A stretch of DNA of 64,000 nt, taken from the NCBI RefSeq assembly GCF_018139645.1, contig NZ_JAGSPM010000009.1, positions 62,001 to 126,000 of the forward strand, written 5' to 3'. Both the position numbers and the translations under genes were made by a program. Positions within the stretch are counted from its first letter, which is position 1. The number at the start of each line of letters is the position of its first letter. Of this stretch, positions 19,134 through 30,669 are shown piece after piece. The stretch comes from Affinundibacterium baiyunense (GTDB lineage: Bacteria > Pseudomonadota > Gammaproteobacteria > Burkholderiales > Burkholderiaceae_D). The notes under the pieces were generated by a model. It searched no databases, was not told the DNA's origin, and was given only the letters and a program-made list of their open reading frames with translations.

Positions 19134-19609
19134 CGATTGCTTCCGGAATGTAATCAGCATAATGGCCGAATGCTATCGCCAGTACGCTTGCTTCAATATG
19201 GGAAAATCTTGATTCACATCACTATATTTTTATAGTGTGTCCGCACTTAAGTCCAGCACTGATTACAAAATGTGACAATTCTTCGAATCGACCAGACAGA
19301 TTACTTCTACCAAGAACACATGAAAAAATAAAATTAAGCAAATATCGTGCCAAATAGATGCCAATCTCTCCAAAACGGTGCTCGATGCAATTCGTATCAA
19401 GAGTATTGATGCACATGATTGCCAAGTTAATAGATTAGCGCATCACAGTTCTACTAGAATGACTTGTGCACGGCACAATCGTGATCACTTAAACCATCGA
19501 ACAAACAACAGCAAAAAAAAGTCCCCGATGAAGCATCTTCATCAGGGACTGTTCCAAGTCAATTTCAATAGTGATGCACGAACTTTATTACGGTGCATCC
19601 AAACCAAAA
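19134..19609. other. Intergenic region between katG and GGDEF-EAL gene
   Basis: About 476 bp, AT-rich. It contains the katG terminator (19511-19550) and presumably the promoter of the GGDEF-EAL gene. No further gene is supported; the short open frames have no ribosome sites or family resemblance. Confidence 0.5.
19511..19550 (-). terminator. Rho-independent terminator of katG
   Basis: On the minus strand a 14-bp stem (AGTCCCTGATGAAG with CTTCATCGGGGACT, one G-T pair) is followed by eight T residues (A-run at 19513-19520 on the plus strand). Confidence 0.9.
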
Positions 19610-21838
<2,229 letters not shown>

Positions 21839-21883
21839 TTAGTTCAAAACGACTACGGAATTGATTCTAGAGATCAAACTTTG

Positions 21884-21920
21884 ATAGATCAACTCAATTA
21901 AATTTATACAATCGATAAAT
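21884..21920 (-). promoter_or_regulatory. Candidate OxyR site upstream of katG
   Basis: Four tetranucleotides at exact 11-bp periodicity (ATAG, CAAT, ATAC, AAAT, each separated by 7 nt) match the extended OxyR pattern ATAG-N7-CTAT-N7-ATAG-N7-CTAT at 12 of 16 positions, 61 bp before katG. The region is AT-rich, so chance similarity is possible. Confidence 0.35.
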
Positions 21921-22072
21921 TTTAACTAAAACAATCCAATAAAGGTAATTGAATGTAATTTACGTCAACATAATTGGGATATAAGTCGCTAGGCTGAAAT
22001 GCGTACGTGCTGAGTCATTGTAGTGCATTACAAGAAAAGTGATCGATGCAAATGATCAGCAAAAGCTTTAGA

Positions 22073-22987
22073 TTAAGGATGCATTAAATTCAGCAATTGT
22101 TCACGCAACCAACTATTCGCGGGGTCATTATCTGCGCTGCTATGCCAATACAAATGGGCATCGATAGGTTGAGTCGCTAAAGGAAATGGGTCAATCCGAT
22201 TCATAAACTGTGCATTGGCGATACTTGCATATTGCTCAGGCATGGTCAGCAATAAATCAGTTTCACTAACAACACGACAAGCGGCAAAGTAATGCTGGCA
22301 ACGCAAACTGATTTGTCTACGCAAACCCTCACGATTCAATTCAAAATCTTCTAGTCCTACACCTTGACGCCGCGAAGACACCAAGACATGCGCTTGCTGC
22401 AAGTAGGTGTCGAGAGCAAGTACTTGATTTTTTTTCTTCGGCATCTGCGGATGTCCTTTGCGCGACAACACAATTAAACGATCACGCGAGACACGTTGCT
22501 GCCGAATCTGATTACTGAGTGGGATCGGTACTTCTAACACCATATCAAGATCACCGCTACTTAAGGCTGTTTCAATCTCGCGTCGATCCACTCGCACGCT
22601 TGCAATGGTAATTCCCGGCGCTTGTTCACTAATTTTCTGTACCAGTGGCGGCAAAATGGTCGCTTCGAATACATCGCGCAAACCCAAGTGAAATCGTCGT
22701 TGCGTTTGTGATGGATGAAAACTTTGATCAGTTTGCAAGCTGGCTTCAAACAATTGCAAACCCTGTCTCACCTGCGTAATGATCCCACGGGTAAATGGGG
22801 TGGGAACCATCGCTGCGCCTTGTCGCACGAATAGAGGGTCATCAAACATGGTGCGTAAACGCGCCAAGGCATGACTGAGCGCAGGCTGACTTAAATTCAA
22901 AACCTGGCTTGCACGCGTGATGCTGCCTTGACTATAGATTGCGTCAAGTACTACAAAGAGATTGAGATCGGTACGAGATAAATGCAT
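22073..22987 (-). CDS. LysR family transcriptional regulator (divergent from acyl-CoA dehydrogenase)
   Basis: A 304-residue LTTR with HTH in QGSITRASQVLNLSQPALSH and the NodD/LinR-like HALARLRTMFDDPLFVRQG continuation. The effector domain covers about 90-300 (RRFHLGLRDVFEATILPPL). It faces the acyl-CoA dehydrogenase operon across 119 bp, the usual arrangement for an LTTR and its target. The effector is unknown, possibly an acyl-CoA or free acid from the pathway. Confidence 0.9.
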   Translation of the reverse strand: MHLSRTDLNLFVVLDAIYSQGSITRASQVLNLSQPALSHALARLRTMFDDPLFVRQGAAMVPTPFTRGIITQVRQGLQLFEASLQTDQSFHPSQTQRRFHLGLRDVFEATILPPLVQKISEQAPGITIASVRVDRREIETALSSGDLDMVLEVPIPLSNQIRQQRVSRDRLIVLSRKGHPQMPKKKNQVLALDTYLQQAHVLVSSRRQGVGLEDFELNREGLRRQISLRCQHYFAACRVVSETDLLLTMPEQYASIANAQFMNRIDPFPLATQPIDAHLYWHSSADNDPANSWLREQLLNLMHP

Positions 22988-23106
22988 GAAATGAATTATG
23001 GCATATTCAAATCATTCATTTGAATAATTCATACCGAGGTCGTATGCTGCTACAACATAACTTATATCTGTGATGCAGCTCTACACCTGACATGTGAAAG
23101 CCCACC

Positions 23107-24333
23107 ATGAACTTCGCCCACTCCGATAACGCCACTAGTTTGATTGCACGTATGCAGTCCTTCATGCAAGAGCATGTGATCCCTGCCGAACAAACCTACG
23201 CAGCGCAATTGCGTGGTGGTGCCGATTGGACGCAGTGGCAACAACCACCAGTGATGGAAGAATTAAAAGCCAAAGCGCGTGCTGCTGGCTTATGGAACTT
23301 ATTCTTACCGGAAGACGGCGCACGTCTATCCAATGTCGATTACGCCCCCCTAGCGGAAATTACTGGACGTTCCATGATCGCGCCCGAAGTCTTCAACTGC
23401 AATGCGCCCGACACTGGCAACATGGAAGTGCTGGTCAAATACGGCAGTGAAGAACAAAAGCAGCGCTGGCTCAAGCCTTTAATGGCAGGTGAAATCCGCT
23501 CCGCTTTTTGCATGACAGAACCAGAAGTCGCATCCAGTGACGCCACCAATATGCAAGCAAGCGCGATCTTGGAAGGAGACGAAGTCGTGTTAAACGGTCG
23601 CAAATGGTGGAGTTCAGGCATCGGGCATCCGAACTGCAAAGTGCTAATCTTTATGGGACTGAGCGACACCAGCGCAGACAAACATCAACAGCATTCCATG
23701 ATCTTGGTGCCACTCGATACCCCTGGCGTCAAAATCGAGCGCATGCTACCTGTATTCCATACTCTAGACGAACCGTATGGACATGGCGAAGTTAGCTTTA
23801 CCAATGTGCGCCTCCCTCTTTCATCGATCATTGGTGGTTTAGGTCGAGGCTTCGAAATCGCTCAAGGGCGCTTAGGACCAGGACGCATTCATCACTGCAT
23901 GCGAGCAATAGGCGCAGCAGAATTCGCATTGGAATTATTGTGTAAACGCGCAATACAACGCGTCGCCTTTGGCAAACCTTTAGCCAAACTCGGTGGCAAT
24001 GCCGACATCATCGCCAATGCACGGATGGCGATAGAACAAGCCAGATTATTGACTCTGAAAGCGGCTTGGATGATGGATACTGTTGGTGTCAAAGGCGCGA
24101 TGAGCGAGATTTCCCAAATCAAAGTGATTGCACCAAATGTCGCCACCCAAGTCATTGATGCCGCGATGCAAATGCATGGTGGCGCCGGTTTATCTGACGA
24201 CTTTCCACTCACGGCTTTGTATGCCTATGCCCGTGTGTTGCGTATTGCCGATGGCCCAGATGAAGTACATCGCGGCTTGATCGCCAAACTCGAATTGAAA
24301 CGACAAGCTAAACGCCTCGGCATTTCTAACTAA
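23107..24333 (+). CDS. Acyl-CoA dehydrogenase, ACAD10/11-like
   Basis: A 408-residue flavoprotein. FAD/substrate motifs are [37 protein letters not shown] and the C-terminal [14 protein letters not shown] and [18 protein letters not shown]. The subgroup pairs with an APH-fold kinase, as in human ACAD10/ACAD11 and the levulinate (lva) pathway, where phosphorylated 4-hydroxyacyl-CoAs are processed. The kinase begins 6 bp downstream. The first gene of a four-gene set, it faces a LysR regulator. Substrate is inferred to be a hydroxylated or otherwise unusual acyl-CoA. Confidence 0.88.
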   Translation: MNFAHSDNATSLIARMQSFMQEHVIPAEQTYAAQLRGGADWTQWQQPPVMEELKAKARAAGLWNLFLPEDGARLSNVDYAPLAEITGRSMIAPEVFNCNAPDTGNMEVLVKYGSEEQKQRWLKPLMAGEIRSAFCMTEPEVASSDATNMQASAILEGDEVVLNGRKWWSSGIGHPNCKVLIFMGLSDTSADKHQQHSMILVPLDTPGVKIERMLPVFHTLDEPYGHGEVSFTNVRLPLSSIIGGLGRGFEIAQGRLGPGRIHHCMRAIGAAEFALELLCKRAIQRVAFGKPLAKLGGNADIIANARMAIEQARLLTLKAAWMMDTVGVKGAMSEISQIKVIAPNVATQVIDAAMQMHGGAGLSDDFPLTALYAYARVLRIADGPDEVHRGLIAKLELKRQAKRLGISN

Positions 24334-24339
24334 ACAAAA

Positions 24340-25422
24340 ATGGCTATGAGCATGAATCATTTACTAGATACGGCAAGCGCAGTGCGTCCTGGCGAAGAAC
24401 TTGATCGCCAAAAAGTTGACGCATTTATTCACCAGCATTTACCCGACTTAACAGGCGAGCCTGTCATCGAACAATTCGCTGGTGGCGCATCGAATCTAAC
24501 TTACCTATTACGTTACCCAGAACGCGATCTCATCTTGCGTCGTCCACCATTCGGGCACCGCGCCAAGTCAGCGCATGATATGCTGCGCGAAGCCAATATC
24601 ATGAGCGCACTCAAGCCTGTGTATCGCTATGTGCCCAGCGTGATTGCCACTTGCAGCGATCCCGCTATCATGGATTGTGACTTCTACGTGATGGAGCGCC
24701 TGCACGGGATTATTCCGCGACAAAATCTCCCCAAAGAATTAGTGCTTTCAGTCGACGACACGCGCCGTTTGTGTCTGAACGTGATCGACAAAATGATAGA
24801 GCTACATCAGATCGATTATCAACAAGCGGGTTTAACCTCAATCGCCAAAGGTGCGGGCTATGTGGCACGCCAAGTCGCAGGTTGGAGCGAACGCTATCGT
24901 CAAGCAAAAACCGAGGATGTCGGCGATTTTGAAAACGTCATGCAGTGGCTGCACGACAAAATGCCCGCGCAAGATCTCGCCACCTGCCTCATCCATAACG
25001 ACTTCCGTTTTGATAATGTCGTTTTGAATCCAGCAAACCCGACCGAAGTGATAGGCGTACTCGATTGGGAAATGGCGACACTCGGCGATCCGTTGATGGA
25101 TCTAGGTAACACTCTGGCGTATTGGGTGCAAGCCGACGATGACGCGGTATTTCAATCGGTACGGCGCCAACCGACGCATTTAGCGGGGATGTTAACGCGC
25201 CAAGAAGTAATCGCTTATTACGGCGAGAAAACCGGCTACCGTGTCGATAACTTTGATTTTTACGCGATCTTTGGTTTATTCCGATTAGCAGTGATTGTGC
25301 AACAAATCTACTATCGTTACTTTCACGGCCAAACAACAAATCCTAGCTTCGCCGACTTTGGCAAATTCAGTAATTATCTTGAAAAACGTTGCCTACGTCT
25401 AATCAAGGCATCCAGCTTGTAA
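24340..25422 (+). CDS. APH-fold phosphotransferase (ACAD10/11 kinase-like)
   Basis: A 360-residue aminoglycoside-phosphotransferase-like kinase. Catalytic HNDFRFDNVVLNP and the metal-binding GVLDWEMATLGDPLMDLG are intact, as is the N-terminal QFAGGASNLTYLL. Members beside acyl-CoA dehydrogenases phosphorylate the hydroxyl of hydroxyacyl-CoAs (ACAD11, LvaA). Any of three closely spaced ATGs (24340, 24346, 24352) could start translation. It is not expected to confer antibiotic resistance. Confidence 0.85.
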   Translation: MAMSMNHLLDTASAVRPGEELDRQKVDAFIHQHLPDLTGEPVIEQFAGGASNLTYLLRYPERDLILRRPPFGHRAKSAHDMLREANIMSALKPVYRYVPSVIATCSDPAIMDCDFYVMERLHGIIPRQNLPKELVLSVDDTRRLCLNVIDKMIELHQIDYQQAGLTSIAKGAGYVARQVAGWSERYRQAKTEDVGDFENVMQWLHDKMPAQDLATCLIHNDFRFDNVVLNPANPTEVIGVLDWEMATLGDPLMDLGNTLAYWVQADDDAVFQSVRRQPTHLAGMLTRQEVIAYYGEKTGYRVDNFDFYAIFGLFRLAVIVQQIYYRYFHGQTTNPSFADFGKFSNYLEKRCLRLIKASSL

Positions 25423-25430
25423 AGCAAACT

Positions 25431-26165
25431 ATGCGACACATTTATTTAATCCGACACGGTCAAGCCAGCTTTGATGCCGACGATTATGATCAGCTCTCCA
25501 CACTAGGAGAGGAGCAAGCGCGACTATTAGGTGCTTGGCTTAAACACAGCGGCCAATCCGCCGATAAAATCATCATTGGCGGCAATCGTCGTCATCGACA
25601 AACGGCACAACATTGTCTGCAGCAATTTAGAAGCTCACCACAACAACTAGCGGAGCAAGATTGGTTACTTGATCCTGGCTTTAACGAATTTGATCACGAA
25701 GAAGTGGTGCTCAGGCACTGTTCCGAATTTAGCGACTTCGCGTCACTCAAACAATTCTTAAACAAACAAGCCCACCCTCAACGCGCTTTTCAACAAGTAT
25801 TCACAGAGGCAGTCAAACGTTGGATCAGTGGCGATTACGCGGACTACAGCGAAAGTTGGAAAGAGTTTCAACAACGTTGTCGCGCTGCCTTAGTGCGCAT
25901 AAGTGAGGCAGCTGAGAATGAAACTAACTCAAATCAAGCGAGCCAGCAAACCTACTGGGTATTTACTTCCGGCGGCACGATTTCGACCTTGATTCAATCT
26001 GTCTTAGGGATTCCTGATCAACAGATTTTCGATCTTAACGCGAGCTTAATTAATTCAGGTGTCAGCAAGCTGACCGTGGGTAGAAATCGCACCCGCTTGA
26101 ATTATTTAAACAACCCCGCTCACTTAGAAATCTATCAACGTCCAGAATTAATTAGCTATCGCTGA
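25431..26165 (+). CDS. Histidine phosphatase family protein
   Basis: A 244-residue phosphoglycerate-mutase-like enzyme. The phosphohistidine motif is at the very start, YLIRHGQASFDADDYD, with GGNRRHRQTAQHC and the second catalytic histidine region FNEFDHEEVVLRH. I start at 25431 because the RHG motif should lie near residue 8; the longer frame upstream runs inside the kinase gene. Its place next to a kinase suggests it may remove phosphate from a pathway intermediate, but this is speculation. Confidence 0.85.
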   Translation: MRHIYLIRHGQASFDADDYDQLSTLGEEQARLLGAWLKHSGQSADKIIIGGNRRHRQTAQHCLQQFRSSPQQLAEQDWLLDPGFNEFDHEEVVLRHCSEFSDFASLKQFLNKQAHPQRAFQQVFTEAVKRWISGDYADYSESWKEFQQRCRAALVRISEAAENETNSNQASQQTYWVFTSGGTISTLIQSVLGIPDQQIFDLNASLINSGVSKLTVGRNRTRLNYLNNPAHLEIYQRPELISYR

Positions 26166-26231
26166 TAAACATTTATAGAACAAACAAAACACGATATTCG
26201 TTTATAACGCAATCAAAGATTGGAGTAACAA

Positions 26232-27074
26232 ATGCAAGACCTCAAAGCAAAAGTGGCCGTTATCACTGGCGCAGCAGAAGGCATAGGCAAAGCAATCGCT
26301 GTAGCTGCAGCGGCGGAAGGTATGCGACTGATACTCGCCGATATTCATCAAGAACTACTCGATAAGACCGTCACAGAATTACGCCAGAGTGGTGCTGAAG
26401 TGATCGGCGTGGTGACCGACGTATCCAAAGAAAACGAGATACAAAATTTGGCAGATCAGGCCTACGCACAATTTGGTCAAGTGCATTTACTCGTCAATAA
26501 TGCAGGTGTCGCTTTTGCTAAATCGGCTTGGGAAACGACTGCCAAAGATTGGGAGTGGATCATGGGAATTAACCTCTACGGCATCACCCATGCAATTCGT
26601 ATTTTTGTGCCACGTATGTTAGCCGGCAACGAAGTCGCACACATCGTCAACACCGCATCAGTAGCTGGCTTAATCGCCGAACCCGCGCTCGCTGCATACA
26701 ACGTGAGTAAGTTTGGGGTGGTCGCACTGAGCGAAAGTTTGCAGCACGATCTCAACTTACGCCAAGCAAAAATTGGCGTATCCGTGCTGTGCCCGAGTTG
26801 GGTAAAAACCCGCATCACCGATGCCGAACGCAATCGCAAAACAGAAGATCGTATTCAAGTCGAACAGCTAGAAAAAGTCAGTGTAAAAACTGGCGCCGCC
26901 ATTAACAAGGCAGTAGAAGCAGGGATCGCACCGCAGCAAGTGGCGCGTGATGTCATCAATGCGGTAAAGAACAATACCTTTTATATTTTGACGCATCCCG
27001 AAACCAAAGCGGCAGTGGCTATTCGTAGCGACGATATCCTACAAGGTCGCGCGCCAACCTTGCTTCCAATCTGA
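26232..27074 (+). CDS. Short-chain dehydrogenase/reductase
   Basis: A 280-residue SDR with the cofactor motif VITGAAEGIGKAIAV, NNAG in LLVNNAGVAFAKS and the catalytic YNVSKFGVVALSE preceded by NTASVAGL. It probably oxidises or reduces a hydroxyl/keto group in the same acid pathway as the upstream ACAD and kinase. It lies 66 bp after the phosphatase gene with TTGGAGTAAC as a good ribosome site, likely the last gene of the set. Confidence 0.9.
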   Translation: MQDLKAKVAVITGAAEGIGKAIAVAAAAEGMRLILADIHQELLDKTVTELRQSGAEVIGVVTDVSKENEIQNLADQAYAQFGQVHLLVNNAGVAFAKSAWETTAKDWEWIMGINLYGITHAIRIFVPRMLAGNEVAHIVNTASVAGLIAEPALAAYNVSKFGVVALSESLQHDLNLRQAKIGVSVLCPSWVKTRITDAERNRKTEDRIQVEQLEKVSVKTGAAINKAVEAGIAPQQVARDVINAVKNNTFYILTHPETKAAVAIRSDDILQGRAPTLLPI

Positions 27075-27643
27075 GCCTCATCGCCAAACTGATACCAATC
27101 CAGATTTACCGAATCAAGCACGGATAGTACAAAAGCGGCTATCCGTGTCGCTGACTCTCACGCCACATTTGCAGTTTATGTGCACTGCAAAATCACGAGA
27201 CAATGTTTGACAATTGCTCTTTCCAAAATATCCTACAATAGTGTATAGACAGGCTCGTATGTCGAAATACCAGCAGCGCTATTTTTTAATTATCTGAAGT
27301 GTTTTTTAAATTAGAACTATTTGCAACACCCTGTTCTTTGAACCATTTTGCCACACTTTTTGACCCGAAATATCGAGTCAATTTGATCAAAATAAAAAGA
27401 CTTAATAATTTACCTTGAAATATCAACCTCTGGTGAATACATTAACATTATCGAAGTGCTAAATCAAAAAAGATCTTGAACTAGTGCTGAGAGTTCATTG
27501 AAGTGAAAGGGCAAAGCCCTGAAGCAAAAGGTGATTGCCCTAAAGTGCAAGTGCAATAGTGGCTGTATTGATTTACAAGATTAAACCGAATCAGAAGTTA
27601 AAGTTTTTTCACATAAACCACTTAATTAGGATTCATCATATCT
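27075..27643. other. 569-bp AT-rich intergenic region, long leader of small HTH gene
   Basis: Left end: a 9-bp hairpin, CACGGATAG (27119-27127) with CTATCCGTG (27139-27147), probably closing the SDR operon although no T-tract follows. Right end: GGGCAA (27509-27514) pairs with TTGCCC (27535-27540), with a nested GGGC/GCCC, in what would be the 5' leader of the next gene. The middle is very AT-rich. No coding region is supported. Confidence 0.45.
27119..27147 (+). terminator. Hairpin after SDR gene
   Basis: Perfect 9-bp stem with an 11-nt loop, 45 bp after the SDR stop. There is no run of T after it, so it is only a possible terminator. Confidence 0.35.
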
Positions 27644-27925
27644 ATGGCTAATATCCTCGACATCCCAAGTTCCGAAGAGTTTCAATACGATCCAAATAAT
27701 TTGCTTGATACATTGATTAAAACTTTGGGCATAAAAAATGATGCTGCGCTTTCACGTGCTTTAGAAGTAGCTCCACCAGTGATTAGCAAAATCCGTCACA
27801 AAATTTTGCCAGTCGGCCCATCGTTATTAATTCGTATGCATGAAGAATCTGGTTTGAGTATCCGAGAAATTCGTAATCTGATGGGCGACCGCAGAGAAAA
27901 ATTCCGTATGCCGGATCAACTGTAA
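27644..27925 (+). CDS. Small helix-turn-helix protein, uncharacterised
   Basis: A 93-residue protein of no named family that I can assign with certainty. The segment NDAALSRALEVAPPVISKIRHK reads as a Cro/XRE-like helix-turn-helix, followed by a second helical region GLSIREIRNLMGDRREKFR. I believe similar small proteins occur widely in Oxalobacteraceae. It is monocistronic, has a long AT-rich leader and ends in an exceptionally strong terminator, which suggests high or tightly bounded expression. It could be a DNA-binding regulator; no target is evident. No close Shine-Dalgarno sequence is seen, so the start is likely but not certain. Confidence 0.75.
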   Translation: MANILDIPSSEEFQYDPNNLLDTLIKTLGIKNDAALSRALEVAPPVISKIRHKILPVGPSLLIRMHEESGLSIREIRNLMGDRREKFRMPDQL

Positions 27926-27958
27926 TCACAGATTCGTTTCAAAGCTTTAGTAATACCA

Positions 27959-27996
27959 TCAGGGCAGATGCAGCGATGCATCTGCCCTGAATTTTT
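27959..27996 (+). terminator. Strong rho-independent terminator of the small HTH gene
   Basis: TCAGGGCAGATGCA (27959-27972) and its exact complement (27977-27990) make a perfect 14-bp stem with a GCGA tetraloop, followed by ATTTTT. Confidence 0.93.
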
Positions 27997-28096
27997 GCAC
28001 GTAAAAAATGAATGAAGATACGCACCAGCATCGCAGCAAAAATCATCTATTTTTATTCGTGCTGTAATTTCGTATGCGACCTACCAAGTTTGCAGC

Positions 28097-30079
28097 TTAT
28101 TTTTTGGTCGAGACGTGTTCTTGCAATTTTCGATACAAAGTTTGGCGGCTAATCCCTAAGTTTCGCGCTGCCGCAGAAACATTCCCCTGACTTTCTTGTA
28201 AAGCTTGCTGTATCAGTTGCCAAGTGTTCTGCTGCAAATTCGGTACAAGATTTTTTTGACTTTGCGACATCATTACGGACTCAGGCGTAGTTCCAACCGT
28301 AGAATTAGTTCGCTGATGTAGATCCTCTATTTGTGCAGCCGATCGACGTAAATCCTCAACCAAATCCTGCGACAAATGTTCCCACCCAATCTCGATTTCC
28401 CCCTCATCTAACAATGCAGCCGCTGCACGCAAAACATGACTGAGTTGTCGGAGATTACCTGGCCAAGCATAGAGCTGCATCGCCGACAGTATTTCGGCAT
28501 CGATATACACTTGTGAATGCGGAGAAAATTCGCGTAACAAATTGCGACACAGCGCAGCAAAGTCAGTACGTTGTCGCAAAGGCGGCAAATCTAAAGTTAG
28601 TCCATTAATTCGGTAAAACAAATCTTCACGGAATCGCCCTTCCGTGACACTTTCTTTCAAATCACGATGGGTTGCGCAAATCAAATTGAAGTCAACTGGA
28701 ATCGCACTACTACTTCCTAAAGGCGTGACTTTGCGCTCTTGCAAAACACGCAGCAATCTGGTTTGCAGCATTAAGGGCATATCGCCGATCTCATCCAGAA
28801 ATAAAGTGCCACCGTGTGCTTCACGAAGTCGACCAAGTGCGCCATGACGCGATGCGCCCGTGAATGCGCCTGCGACATAGCCGAATAATTCCGATTCAAT
28901 CAAATGCTCAGGTATCGCTGCACAATTGACAGCAACGAATGCTTTTTCTCGCCTTTGTGAACTATGATGAACTGCTTGCGCGAAAACTTCTTTACCAACG
29001 CCAGATTCGCCATGTAGAAGCAAGGGAATCCCTTTATCAATTAACTTGCGCGCCTTGTCCGCTGCCGTTTGCCACTGACGATCTAACTCACTACTGGGGA
29101 TCACTGCCTCCTGCACTACATGAGAGTGAGTAGTAATCGTATTCAGCGATTTGCTGTGTGGATGAATTTGCGCAAATAAGCGCCTACCATCACGACAAAT
29201 CAAAGCTTCGGGATGGCTAGTTGAACGACGTTGACGTGACATGAAGGCATGCAAGTCTTGATCAAATAATTGACGCCAATCGATACGCGCCAAATCGCTG
29301 TAGCCTAGGTTCAGCAACGCTAATGCACGACGATTGGCACCAAGCAAATAGCCATCTTCTGAAAAAACCAAGATCGCTTGAGCGACGCTGCCAATACCTT
29401 CGGCACGAGTATGTAGTTGTAACAAAATAGGATGCTGGCAACTTCCCAACACCATACTATTTTCTATCATTTGTGCAGCAGTCGATACCAAACCCAAGGT
29501 GTGCGGATGACGACTACGTTGATCTCCAGAGATATCGAGTATGCCGAGCAGATGACCTTGTGCGGATAAGATAGGCGCTGCCGCACATGTCAGAAATTCA
29601 TTCGGTTCGAGATAGTGTTCGGCACCATTGATTTCAATTTCCGCCGCTTCGGCTAGCGCGGTTCCTATCGCATTTGTGCCGCGCTGATTTTCTGCCCAGT
29701 TCGCCCCACATTTCAAGGCAACGCGCTCTGCCTTACTTAAAAAATCTAAGTCACCCAGTGTGTGCATGAGCACGCCTTGTGCATCGGCTAGAATCACCAT
29801 GCTATGACTATGCTTCACTTGATCAAATAGATACTCAATCACGGGCTCGGAATGACTAATTAATTCATGATTAAAATCACGCGCATATTGCAGATTTGCC
29901 GAACTCAAATTGTCTGCGCAATCAGCTCGACCAACGGGCGACAATCCAGCCGACAAACTGCGTTGCCATGATTGCGCCAAGCGCAAATCGATGCCGGACG
30001 CAGGCGTGATTCCACGCTCAACAAATTGCAGACGCGCCTGCTTTAAATGTAAAGCAGGAAGTATGGCTTGGTGGCGCAT
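28097..30079 (-). CDS. Sigma-54 dependent activator, AcoR-like (GAF-PAS-AAA+-Fis)
   Basis: A 660-residue enhancer-binding protein. N-terminal AcoR-like region and GAF domain (about 60-220: [20 protein letters not shown]), a PAS segment (about 235-300), AAA+ domain (about 340-560) with Walker [10 protein letters not shown], the sigma-54 contact [10 protein letters not shown] and Walker [14 protein letters not shown], and a Fis-type HTH at the end ([20 protein letters not shown]). A GGAG site supports 30079. It is divergent from the aldehyde dehydrogenase gene, whose sigma-54 promoter and palindromic upstream sites lie in the shared region, so it is the likely activator. The inducer is probably an alcohol, aldehyde or acetoin-like compound (inference). 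Confidence 0.93.
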   Translation of the reverse strand: MRHQAILPALHLKQARLQFVERGITPASGIDLRLAQSWQRSLSAGLSPVGRADCADNLSSANLQYARDFNHELISHSEPVIEYLFDQVKHSHSMVILADAQGVLMHTLGDLDFLSKAERVALKCGANWAENQRGTNAIGTALAEAAEIEINGAEHYLEPNEFLTCAAAPILSAQGHLLGILDISGDQRSRHPHTLGLVSTAAQMIENSMVLGSCQHPILLQLHTRAEGIGSVAQAILVFSEDGYLLGANRRALALLNLGYSDLARIDWRQLFDQDLHAFMSRQRRSTSHPEALICRDGRRLFAQIHPHSKSLNTITTHSHVVQEAVIPSSELDRQWQTAADKARKLIDKGIPLLLHGESGVGKEVFAQAVHHSSQRREKAFVAVNCAAIPEHLIESELFGYVAGAFTGASRHGALGRLREAHGGTLFLDEIGDMPLMLQTRLLRVLQERKVTPLGSSSAIPVDFNLICATHRDLKESVTEGRFREDLFYRINGLTLDLPPLRQRTDFAALCRNLLREFSPHSQVYIDAEILSAMQLYAWPGNLRQLSHVLRAAAALLDEGEIEIGWEHLSQDLVEDLRRSAAQIEDLHQRTNSTVGTTPESVMMSQSQKNLVPNLQQNTWQLIQQALQESQGNVSAAARNLGISRQTLYRKLQEHVSTKK

Positions 30080-30334
30080 GAACTTGTCTCCTATATTGGG
30101 TCGAGAACAGTCGCAATGATTCGCAACGATACTCAGTAACGCGAAATGATCTCACGTACAGCAATATCCTCAATGCCAAAATGCAAATCGTACTCATGCC
30201 CGCATTACAGTGATTTCTATCGCTTTGTTTTTTCTCAGTCTAACTTAGTTTAACAGTTGCGTGCTGCTTCGATTCTATCTAGGCACAGACTTATGATTAC
30301 GATCAGTTCTAGGTTTCATTTCACTGTCTCAAAA

Positions 30335-30383
30335 TGTTACACCTGTCACTTTTTTGCATCGCCTTCTGTGACACCACTGTCAC
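30335..30383 (+). promoter_or_regulatory. Candidate enhancer sites for the AcoR-like activator
   Basis: Two related motifs lie in the same orientation, TGTTACACCTGTCAC (30335-30349) and TGTGACACCACTGTCAC (30367-30383), each followed by a T-run. The second contains the perfect palindrome GTGACA-N4-TGTCAC. Their centres are about 33 bp apart, three helical turns, and about 150-190 bp upstream of the -24 element, a typical enhancer position. Confidence 0.6.
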
Positions 30384-30526
30384 TTTTTTTGACAATCATT
30401 GAGGACAAAATTCGCAGCAAGAATGTCAAGATACGTTCTAAAAAGTTCATCATCACAATTTACCTACGCAATCTCATAGGAGGTTGCAGCGCAACAATGC
30501 AATTATCGATACGCAACTCTCAAACA

Positions 30527-30542
30527 TGGCATGCCATTTGCA
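30527..30542 (+). promoter_or_regulatory. Sigma-54 (-24/-12) promoter of aldehyde dehydrogenase
   Basis: TGGCAT-N5-TTGCA matches the sigma-54 consensus TGGCAC-N5-TTGCW except for one base, with correct GG-GC spacing. It faces the aldehyde dehydrogenase and lies opposite a sigma-54 activator gene. Confidence 0.85.
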
Positions 30543-30669
30543 ATTACTCAAAGCAGTAACGCCCACAATGCAAGCTTGTATCAGCATCATCGCGTTGCCG
30601 TTGTTCGACAAAAGCTCGACAAAATCCCAACAAAAAAGTGTCAATCACAAATAACAGAAGGAGACCACC

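Larger units (their letters stand above)
30080..30669. other. Divergent control region, sigma-54 activator / aldehyde dehydrogenase
   Basis: A 590-bp region holding two palindromic candidate enhancer sites and a near-consensus -24/-12 promoter for the aldehyde dehydrogenase (listed separately). After the promoter a leader of about 120 nt precedes the TTG start. Nothing coding is supported. Confidence 0.7.

Noticed and set aside
24340-25422. Aminoglycoside resistance interpretation of the APH-fold gene
   Set aside because: Context with an ACAD10/11-like dehydrogenase and the sequence motifs fit the hydroxyacyl-CoA kinase subgroup instead.
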